A stretch of DNA of 22,743 bases from Priapulus caudatus (lineage: Eukaryota; Priapulida; Priapulimorpha; Priapulimorphida; Priapulidae), in the NCBI RefSeq assembly GCF_000485595.1, contig NW_014577772.1, positions 63,260 to 86,002 on the forward strand, read 5' to 3'. Below, one piece after another: positions 11,691-20,800 of the stretch. The notes beneath the pieces are model-generated. The model saw nothing but the letters and a program-made list of their open reading frames with translations, was not told where the DNA came from and did not search any database. The position numbers were made by a program, and so were the translations under genes. The first letter of the stretch is position 1; each line of letters opens with the position of its first letter.

Positions 11691-12263
11691 ACACACAGCT
11701 TCATTTATTTATATAGTTTTATTTATATCTGCCAAATAGAAGCTAGCGATACTCTCGTAACCTCTTAAATAATAGTCTTCAAAGTCCAATTAAGGGACTA
11801 TATATATATCGAAGACGCAGAGCTAGACAAGTTGATGACCGTTGATCAAATTAACATATCTGCGGATAACGGTAAAAAGCTTCAAATGTGCAATTTACTA
11901 AAGAGGAAGGGAGAGAATTCCAATAAGGAATAACAGAAACAATGAAGCTAAACTCAAAGGGATCCTTAGAAGATGGCAATGTAATATCGAAAGAAATAAT
12001 TATCACGCTCAATGTTATCGAGTGCAACGAACAGGCTTCATCAATCACTATTATTATACTTGAGCATGTACACCAGAGAAACAATACGCCAACATCAATT
12101 TTGTATCTTGTTTTGTGTATCTGTAGAAAGTGAAATATGTTTAGATATTTTAAATATATCGGCTAAATTTGCTAAAATGTGCCAAAATGTGGATGGCACA
12201 TATTTCAAAACATTGCAACACATTTCGACACGTTTCTGAATTTAGAGGTTCGGAGAAAGACAC
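11691..12263. other. AT-rich spacer before the palindrome
   Basis: Apart from the possible LINE remnant, this region has no coding or repeat structure that I can see. Confidence 0.5.
11855..11965 (-). pseudogene. Possible LINE reverse-transcriptase 3' end remnant
   Basis: The minus-strand frame reads FSFIVSVIPYWNSLPSSLVN followed by CTFEAFYRY and a stop. The pattern VIPYWNSLP..LVN....EAF resembles the C-terminal end of reverse transcriptases of L2/CR1-like LINEs (family knowledge: V.xxWNSLPxxVVxAxSxxxFK). Nothing upstream on this strand looks like the rest of the domain, so at most it is a 5'-truncated, decayed copy. Confidence 0.4.
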
Positions 12264-12349
12264 TAGACTGGTCCGCGCTCGACAGTTCCACTCGCGTTAC
12301 ATTGACGTCAGTGTAACGCGAGTGGAACTGTCGAGCGTTGACCAGTCTA
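12264..12349. repeat. 86-bp near-perfect palindrome centred on a CRE
   Basis: The left arm 12264-12306 and right arm 12307-12349 pair at 40 of 43 positions with no spacer. The exact centre is TGACGTCA (12303-12310), a full cAMP-response element. The arms contain ctcgacagttccactcgcgt and its complement. The X-box follows 19 bp later. Confidence 0.85.
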
Positions 12350-12367
12350 CAGGGACACGTGCAGGTC

Positions 12368-12381
12368 ATTTCCATGGCAAC
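12368..12381 (+). promoter_or_regulatory. Candidate RFX X-box
   Basis: The sequence atttccatggcaac fits the RFX X-box consensus RYYNCC-AT-RGNAAC at every position. RFX factors drive ciliary genes across animals, and the next gene on this strand is ciliary. It lies 2.35 kb before the CFAP157 ATG, with a block of inverted-repeat elements between. Confidence 0.5.
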
Positions 12382-12756
12382 ATGTCAGCATCGTACTTAC
12401 AAACTATAAAGTGAAAAACAGTATAACTAGTAATGTGACAATAACTCTGTTTATAGATACTAAGATAGCGTGATTATGCTTCGGTAAATAGTTAAACATG
12501 GATATAATCATATATTATTCAGTTGGTATGTTGTTAGAATCGAATGTCTAGAATGAACATGGGAACATGGGTCTGACTCTATGGATGGGTAGGGCGGTAG
12601 GCTAGTAGTAGTAATATTGTTGTGTACCGGTACTGCTACTGTATAGCCCGCGTACAGTTGCCTGCGCCCAAACCCAACGCGCTTAGAACTAGAACTTAGA
12701 AGTACCCACTCAGCCACTGCACCACTATAGCCACTAATTGGCTCATACTCAGTCAT
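12382..12756. other. Spacer between X-box and the inverted-repeat element
   Basis: Contains a short palindrome (gtaccggtac near 12627). The right part shows weak inverted similarity to 13015-13060, suggesting that the inverted-repeat element once had longer arms. Confidence 0.45.
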
Positions 12757-13014
12757 AGGGTCTATGTCCCCCAGGGTACTGCCGGAACGTACCCTGGAGT
12801 GGGTACGGTCCGGTATACCGGAACGTACCGTGGTCACTATTTGATATGGTTAGGGTTAGGATTAGAGTTAGGGTTAGGATTAGGGATAGGGTTAGGCTTA
12901 GGGTTAGGGAGTAGGCGACTCCCTAGACTCGTTAGTGGAGTAGGCGAGGTACGGTTCGGCATATTAGATAGTACCAGGGTACGTTCCGGCAGTAGCCCGG
13001 GGGACATAGACCCT
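12757..13014. mobile_element. Inverted-repeat element with telomere-like core
   Basis: The 41-bp terminal arms 12757-12797 and 12974-13014 differ at two positions; they start agggtctatgtccccc. The interior holds a second palindromic patch (ggtccggtataccgg) and degenerate TTAGGG repeats. Weaker inverted similarity continues outside the arms. There is no coding potential and no certain target duplication. It may be a MITE-like element or part of the larger foldback. Confidence 0.65.
12848..12911 (+). repeat. Interstitial TTAGGG-like array
   Basis: About ten units of ttaggg with variants (ttagga, ttagag, ttaggc, ataggg), G-rich on the + strand. It is embedded in the inverted-repeat element and so not a chromosome end. 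Confidence 0.85.
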
Positions 13015-14190
13015 CTCAGCGCCACGAAGCCACCATTAAGTTACCTTCTCACTTCTAGTACTACGTGGCAAGAAGGGAAACGAGATCCGAGATCGTCCTA
13101 CGTTGTGAAACAGCCGTAGAGCCTGATCGGGCTACACTACAGTTGCCTATTGGTGCTAGTAGTAGGCCCCCTAGCGCTCAAGGGGTCGTTGTTTTATCAG
13201 GTACTACAGTCCAGATATGTACCCGAGGTACATTTATCAGGAGCGTATAATGACAAAGGAGTAAGACAACGATTTGGTACTGATTTCACTACTTTTTGTC
13301 GTACGAGTTCGATGTGAATAAAAATAGAAATGTATACAAACATGAGCTTCTTTTGTTCACTGGTCCTTATTCTATCTTCCGGTAGTATTACAAACCGCGT
13401 AGCTTCCTTCGTTTTGACATAATTCGTACTTTTCGACGACATGGTTTTCACGTTAGTTACCGTATTCTGGCGAGGGCACACTCTAAATTTGCACACACAG
13501 CTCTTCAATGAGCCACGGCAGGGATCGCGTCAGGCAGCGCCAGCGGCAACTGTACGCGGGCTAGAGATAACGGTTGCTATGCAATTAATGCAAAACACAT
13601 GTGCGAAAAGCTACAATCGGCTGGAGCGTCAGTTTACTCATAACGATTCATACACATCATTCCTCCGCGGGTGAAGTAGTTCAGATATTTTACCAGCGCA
13701 GCGTTTATTTAAAAAAAAACTGCGGGATTAAACGATAAAAACAAGGCATTCTAACTATAGTTTAAATGTAAAATAGTTTTAATTTTTAAACCCAGCATGG
13801 GTGCAACGTAACTTAATTTCTAGGCGAATTTTCTGCACTCGACTAGGCTACGGCCGAAAAGCCCTACCGTGGCTCATTGAAGAGCTGTGTGTGCAAATTT
13901 AGAGTGTGGCCTCGCCAGAATACGGTAACTAACGTGAAAACCATGTCGTCGAAAAGTACGAATTATGTCAAAACGAAGGAAGCTACGCGGTTTGTAATAC
14001 TACCGGAAGATAGAATAAGGACCAGTAAACAAAATAAGCTCATGTTTGTATACATTTCTATTTTGATTCACATCGAACTCGTACGACAAAAAGTAGTGAA
14101 ATCAGTACCAAATCGTTGTCTTACTCCTTTGTCATTATACGCTCCTGATATATGTATACACAAAGTGTACCAGACTTGTACTACAAAGTT

Positions 14191-14486
14191 AGATACAATA
14201 ATATGTAACTCAAACACAGGATAGGGTGGGTTATAGTTAATTATTTTAATACAGTTAATATAGTATATAACAGATTATATTAGTTTAATACAGAGTATTG
14301 TGATACATAGTAAGTTCCAGGATAGCGGAGAAAGGTTCGTGTTGAGAATAAACCCAGTTTGGAAGTTCTAGTCTCTGAAAACGCACCAGCAAACTGCCCT
14401 GAGTGATTCACTCAGGGGTTCCTCCACACAAAAGGAAACACTCGCGTTGTAACTCTATCCTGTGTTTGGGTTACATTATTGTATCT
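14191..14486. mobile_element. Small inverted-repeat element nested in the foldback
   Basis: Terminal arms 14191-14224 and 14455-14486 match closely (agatacaataat, then gtaactcaaacacaggatag in the left arm). The 296-bp element is flanked by near-identical direct repeats (14155-14171 and 14486-14501, ending agtgtacc). The interior has a 21-nt perfect hairpin at 14397-14417. A third copy of the terminal motif is at 15017-15047 in CFAP157 intron 1. Confidence 0.6.
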
Positions 14487-14501
14487 ATACAGAAGTGTAC
14501 C

Positions 14502-14560
14502 TTAACCCTAACACTAACCTTAACCCTAACACTAACCTTAACCCTAACCCTAACCCTAAA
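14502..14560 (-). repeat. Interstitial CCCTAA-like array
   Basis: About ten units of ctaacc/ccctaa with variants (acactaacc, ttaaccct), C-rich on the + strand. It sits about 170 bp before the CFAP157 start codon, so it is in or near the promoter or 5'UTR. Confidence 0.85.
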
Positions 14561-14728
14561 CATACCTCATATAAAAATATAAACAATACTAAACGACCTA
14601 AAACTACCTCAGGTACATCTGTACGTAGTACCTGATACGACAACGACCCCATCTGCAGTAGTAGCATACATATACTATTTGTGCTCAATAACATATTTAT
14701 TAAGGAATAAAGAAAGTGTTAATTAAAC
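14561..14728 (+). promoter_or_regulatory. Proximal upstream region of CFAP157
   Basis: AT-rich sequence between the telomere-like array and the ATG. It includes the displaced outer end of the foldback (14609-14653). I see no convincing TATA box or X-box. An in-frame stop at 14720-14722 fixes the start. Confidence 0.4.
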
Positions 14729-14886
14729 ATGCCACCCAAAAAGAAGGGAGGAAAGAAGGGAAAGTCGGCAGACAGAGACACCACCCCTGGCACGGCCACT
14801 GAAACGGCTTCGCCAGATGTACTTAGTGAGTTGGACAAAGAATTCTATCTAATACAAATAAGGGATTTGGAGGCTAGAATTAACAG
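14729..14886 (+). CDS. CFAP157: CFAP157 exon 1
   Basis: Encodes residues 1-52 and two bases of Arg53. The N-terminus is basic (Lys/Gly), then Thr/Ser-rich, then the conserved LDKEFYLIQIRDLEARI segment that opens the coiled coil. The donor is gtacag at 14887, and the intron is phase 2. Reading on into the intron gives a stop within ten codons. Confidence 0.92.
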
Positions 14887-17800
14887 GTACAGTGTTTTAT
14901 ACAATATTACAGTATGATAGTGTATCACTATTTTCAGTGCATGCCAGCCACTGCACGTGACCTCGCCTTTAGGCTTTAGATGTGCATAATGATAATGGTT
15001 AATCTCAGGGACACTTAGATACAATAATATATCCCAACACAAGATGGCCCCTGGCATAAAATTTATGAAATAAGATATATGGTTCTAATTACTGATCCCT
15101 TGTACAGGTATCAGGAGAAATGCGATGATTTAACTATCCGTAACCAGGAATACACAACAAAATTTGAGACACAATCTGGTGATAAGCAAGACATCATATC
15201 TTTTCTAAAGGTATGTATACTAATGTATACTTTATGTATTTTAGTGTATCATTCAGTTAGGCCACCTTTTTTTGTTTTGTTGGTTTACAGAATTTTTGTT
15301 GTTGTTGTTGTTGACTCGGTAGGGTAAAAAAAATAAATAAAAATTGTCGTTTTGTCAGATCAAACAAGTCAAAATACAGTGATACTGTTATACATGATAT
15401 TAAAGTATTTTAAGAAAACTAAATGAAAACAAAACTCAACTTGTAATTATTTTTACTTTTATTATAATCTGTTTGTGCAAGTTTACATTTTTTTTATTCA
15501 TATTTCTTAGAGAAAGGTCGACGGGAATAAAAAAATACAGATTTTCAATTTATATTTTTTTTCGTTTTTCTTGAAAATTCGGGATGGCGGATCTGTAAAC
15601 CAACAAAATAAAAAATTCTCGCCTTACTGGTATAAAGTGCTGCAGTTACAATAGAACTCCATTTTCATTTACATTGCATATATACGTCCACCCAGGCACT
15701 TACCTATTTTGATCCACAGCGAACACTGGAGCAAAAACAGTGTGAAGTCCAGAACCTTTCTGACAAGCTAGACATTACACAAAAAGAACAACTGGAGGAA
15801 AGATCTGTCAGTGGAGACAAGATTGCACACTTACAAAAGGAATATGCAGACATGAAAGATGAGCTGTCAGCAGAGATCACCATTCTTAGTAAGCCAAGTT
15901 TGTCAGTCAGTAATTAAGTTGGCAGAATCTGCCCATTGCAGATTCTCGTCTATAATGTACACGCACATACAAAGCAAGTGTGAGAAAAGCATTTTTATGC
16001 GCATGGACATGTGATGGACAGTTTTCTGATGTTTTTCCCATAAAATGCATCTAACGTGTGCAGGTGGAAAGTTGGCATCGCTGGAGGAATTTCGCATTCA
16101 GAAAGAGGAATTGCTTGCCAAGTTTGCACAACTACAGCAGCAGCTAAAACAGCAGGAGTCTGATCATAACGAGACCCTCTATGGACTAGAGAAAAAAGCT
16201 GTCATCGACAATGATAAGTGAGCGTTTTGCTGCAGTGTATTGTCTTGTTAATTTAATTCCATTATTAGCTCATCTGACATAGTCAGATGCAGCTTGTAGA
16301 ATCGCTTGATCGTCCGTCCGTGCGTCCGAGCGTCCGTGCGTCCGTCAACAGTTGGGCACAAATCTTAACCGCTCGACGTACGGTCACGATATTCGGCACA
16401 TCGGGGGGGAACCCCAAAACGAGTTGGGATGTCGAAGCTGGGGGTCAAAGGTCAAAGGTCAAGAGGTGTAAAAGAAGGGGGAACATTCACTCCTTAACTT
16501 AAAGTATAGGGAGGAAATGCAGAATTGCGGCACAAATCTAAACGGCTCGACCTAGGCTCGTGATAGTCGGTGTATAGCATCATGGTAGGAAAAGCCATCA
16601 CTGTGCCGAAATTGGAGGTCACAGGTCAAAGGTCAGTGGGCACAGGGCAGATTTGAGACATTTTCTGAGGACATGGTCTGACGGAGCGATTGAAAAACTT
16701 TTTTGTTTCAGCGGTGACCTAGCATTTTTATGGCTTTATTGAAAGGACCATGAAATGTCCCTTCTGCTGACATGCGAAGAGTAAGTGTCGGATAACCTTT
16801 TGACCCTCAAGAGGAGGGTTAAACTTGGATTTGTTGACTGTCTGTTAGAAAGAATTTGACTGCCGGGTTTGCTAGTAGAATCTATACATGCCTGGATGTA
16901 TGAGGCTACAATGTCACAGTGAAATTTCAAAAGCTAAATTTGGTTAAAGAAGGTGTATGTTCCTTAAATTGTATAATTTCTATGTCATTCTGTACTGTCA
17001 GTATGTTACATGTAACGTATGCCACTGCCAGTGGCTGCTGCCAGTGCATGTGTTGGTGCAGTTTTTGCCTGCGTTAATTGGTTACAGGTGGCAGCTCTCT
17101 ATTGCAATTTGCAGCTTGTAGGCTTGCGTAGGTAAATGGATGAGTGCTTACCTATTCTGTCTTGCAAATAGTTGTTGCTACTACGTACGATGAGAGCTTC
17201 CATCTTTAATCTGAAGACACTTAAACGTACGCGCCATCTCGTGGCAACTTTCATAACGATCCCAACGAACATTCCTTTGAGAAGGTTCCTGATACCATCC
17301 CTGTGCATTCCACTGTTTCGGCGTGTATGTGAACACATTTGGGACTAACAGGGTTTACTAGAATCCCACCACTCCACCACAGAGTCACCGCAGTAGACGT
17401 TAGATGAGCGCTGTCGCTCCGCGGCACTTGTTTATTAAATGCCAATTGGTTGCATGGCTGAATCGTATAAAACTACAATCATTAGACGCAGGGCTCGAAT
17501 TAACCGACGGCACCGACGGCAATTGCCGTCGGTGCCCCTATCAATCGCCGTACTGCCCCTGAAAATCTAACCCGACCGACGGCGTCACGGCAGACACCTG
17601 CCTTGCCCTTTTGTGTAATTGCCGTCGGTGCCTTTTTTTCTACTGCCCTGGTTTCGTTTTTAGTTGAGTCAACATAACACGTGCGCGTGCGTGCGTGCTG
17701 TAGTTGCAATGATGAGCTTGAAACCGATAGTCGCAGGAGGGAATAATAACAGCATCGGATAATTATTCGCTCCTGATAGCGGGCATGTAAAATTTCTTGT

Positions 17801-20800
17801 TACTGTACTTCAATTAGCAGAGAGGGGTACAGGGGTCGGTGTTACGGTGTAAGCTTACATGGGTGCATATTGTTTTGTACATTAAAAGCAAGATGATGTT
17901 GATGTACTAATTTGTTATGAGTTTTCCTTTATTTTACAAAAGTGCCTTGGTGCCCTTCTTAAATTTTGAGAGTTACCTTGTTGCCTTTTAAAATTGCCTC
18001 TGCCCTTCCATTTTCAAGAAAATTCAAGGCGATTTCTCACATGCCCTAAGAGAATTGCCTTGCCCTTCTCGTCGCTTAATTCGAGCCCTGATTAGACGAA
18101 AATCAACTGTTGCTATGTAAGCCACCTTTTCTTTGTCACAGGTTGAAGAAAGTGATGGTGCAGGAGGTAAATAATGTGGCAAATGAGTTCAGGACAGTTT
18201 CAAACAAGCAGATGGCAGACACCATCAAGCGAGCCATCCAGGAAAATGTGACCATGAACTCCCAGTTAGGTAGGAAAACTCCTCTGATTCATGATGGTCA
18301 CAAGGTGTCATGTTTATGGATTTTATGCATGTTAGGTTTGGCACGGTTTCTATGTAGATGAACAGGGTCCCTAAGATTATAGCATCCGGGGGGGGGGGCA
18401 CTCCCATTGTTAAAGGTACTGGGGACAGGGTATATTTTCCGAACATCATTATCGGGACAGGGTATGTTTTCCAAACATCATTATTGGCACAGGGTTATCT
18501 AGATACCCAGCCATCAAGCTGATATTAGCCTAATATTGGCAAAACAATATTGGGCCAATATCACCAGGCCAATATTGGACCAATATAGGCAGATATTCGT
18601 CCAATATCGGCCCAATATTGGCAAAACAATATTGGGCCAATATCACCAGGCCAATATTGGACCAATATAGGCAGATATTGGTTCAATATAGGCATGCAGA
18701 TATTGGTCCAATATCGGCCCATTGACAGGAGGACAGGACATAACCGAAGTGTGCAATATTGCAACAGGGTATACCTTTTAGTCCAGTACATTGGGACAGG
18801 GTGTATTTTAGGGCGCAAAGAGGTTTGCGACAGGGTCAGGTTTTCAAAGTCGCCGAGGCACCCCCTACCCTGTTCCGAGGCGAGTGCTCCCCCCCCCCGC
18901 GGGACTAGCATCTCTACTACATGCAGGAAAAATGTCGGACAAGACGATGGAGCTCATTCGAGACAATGAGGAGCTCCGAGCCAAAGACAAACATCAGAAA
19001 CATCTTGTGGCCGTGCTGGAAACCAGTGAGAAGAAACTTGCCGAAAAGAATCACAGTCTTGCGAAGGTTAGTTTAGTGGTGGTTACGGAGAAAGCATAAT
19101 GGATACACATTAACGTGATAACGTCACGAATTTCTAGCACCATCAAGTAGTATATTTGTGTGTTATTTGTACAAAATAAAATGTATGAAAATACAATTAG
19201 TGTTTCTGTTTACTTTTCATGCTTATATACCTTCTTTATATGCCCTAATTTTCCGGTGAAAAACAGAGAGACGCCAGTATCTGAACAGTACTGGGGGAAT
19301 AGTGTTAGACAACAGAAATTACCAAATCGTCTAGATTTTTGCAAATTTAACTAACGTAAAAACATTTTTATCAGGTGAGAGTTTGAGGATATATTTAGTA
19401 ACGTTAGTTCTTACTTTTAATGTAAAAAAATGGCAATTTTTTTAAAACAAATTTTACCATGGAAAATTCGTGACGTAGTCAATTTAAGTCATATGCAAGG
19501 GAAAATAGAGCAATGCTGCAATTATCAAGTTGCTACTCGGTAAAACGTGTTTGTAGGTTCGAGTTACTTTGGCACTTTTACACGTTCTGCTGCGTGTTTG
19601 TAATGAATAGTCAAATAGAAACGGTTTCCCCATGTGAAAACTTTGCAGATGTTAATTAATTGGAACTCCTGAGTATTATGTGGTAGTGATATTTCAGCCA
19701 TCATCTGTAGTTTGCTACGCTCCACTCCAGCCACTCTGGCATTGACTCTGCAACTGTGGCATCTCTCGGCATGGCTAGTCTCACTGCTCCGGTTCACAGG
19801 TACTCAGCATGATGACAGAGAAAAGCAAGAAGCAGGAAGGCCTCATTGAAGAGCTGAGACAAAAGGAAAATGATCTGACAACTCTAACGACAGCCGCGGA
19901 GGAACTGAAGGAGACGCTCACCTCTACTAGGTATGATGCCGAGGAAGACACGATGGGAGGACGTGGCAGGGAGAGGAAGATGGCACCCAGCACATAGAAT
20001 GTCCGTCTCTAACCTTTCTCTGCTCGTTAACTCTAGGTCAGAGCTCGAGCAGCTGACTACGCGGGAGAGGAACCTGCTGGAGGTGGTGCGAGAGCTAGAA
20101 GGAGGACGGGAGGAGGAGAGAAGATGCAGCTCTCGCTTGAAGGGAATCATGGAGGCGGCAGCGAGAGTCGTCACGGAGGCCGTCGAATGCCAAGTACGTT
20201 GTCAGCGCTCGTATAGCCACAGTGAGCTCAGCGAATCATGTGATGGCAGCACACTAGGGGGCTAACGTGTGACACGTATTACAGATTCATGCTACCGAAT
20301 TTCATCACAGCACCTACATGAAGTGCCATGGTTGCCCCTCCCCCCACCGTCCTTGCTGTGGTGCTTCTAAAAATTGGACGATAACTATGATATTAATCTG
20401 TCATGACTAGGCCAATCTGCCAATCCTATTTAGTGTATCTATCACTGTGACCCACGTAAGGTATTGTTAGTGGCCTTGACAATCTTATTGGCTTTGAAGG
20501 ATATGTTTGCCTTGATGCCAATCAAACTTGCCATTGGGCCATAAAATTTCTGTTAAAACTCAAGGCAACACTTGATTTACCCTGAAACCCTGAACAGAAT
20601 TTGCCCCTGGAAGATTTTGTTAAATCATTACTAGAGAATTTGATTATTCACAATTGTTTGTCGGCCTATATTAAAGGGAACAAAACAAGAAGAATGTGAA
20701 AGTTTTGTGCAGAAAAAACAAGTGTTGCAGCAACTACTGACCATACTTAACAGTGCTGCCGCCTGGCAGATTAACCCTCAAACAGATGGCGAGGACCCCA

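Larger units (their letters stand above)
13182..14653. mobile_element. Large foldback element, right arm interrupted
   Basis: The main arms are 13235-13523 and 13863-14150, with only five mismatches over 289 aligned bases (about 98%) and a 339-bp spacer. Beyond the main arms, 13182-13229 is again complementary to 14609-14653 (both carry the ggggtcgttgt end and tatcaggtactac). The right arm therefore seems to be split by about 455 bp of inserted DNA. Matching open frames in the two arms (13197-13508 minus, 13877-14224 plus) look non-coding. No transposase is present. Confidence 0.75.
16267..16740 (+). mobile_element. Hairpin-headed intronic repeat with internal tandem halves
   Basis: It opens with a hairpin (agctcatctgac / gtcagatgcagct, 16267-16294), then a tccgtccgtgcg-rich stretch. 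Two diverged copies of one module follow, starting near 16351 and 16526 (gcacaaatct..aacc..ctcgac). Each module ends in an AGGTCA array. This style resembles short repeats I recall from several marine invertebrate genomes. The right end is approximate. Confidence 0.55.

Noticed and set aside
13197-14224. Pair of near-identical frames of about 100 codons, suggesting a duplicated gene
   Set aside because: They lie in the two arms of a foldback, and all four differences in the shared frame are amino-acid changing.
12848-14560. True chromosome end or head-to-head telomere fusion
   Set aside because: The arrays are short, degenerate, embedded in or beside inverted-repeat elements, and followed by a gene. 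I kept only the weaker orientation remark as a finding.
19553-19570. tRNA T-arm-like ggttcgagtt
   Set aside because: It lacks the invariant C of the B box and no A box or cloverleaf can be formed upstream.
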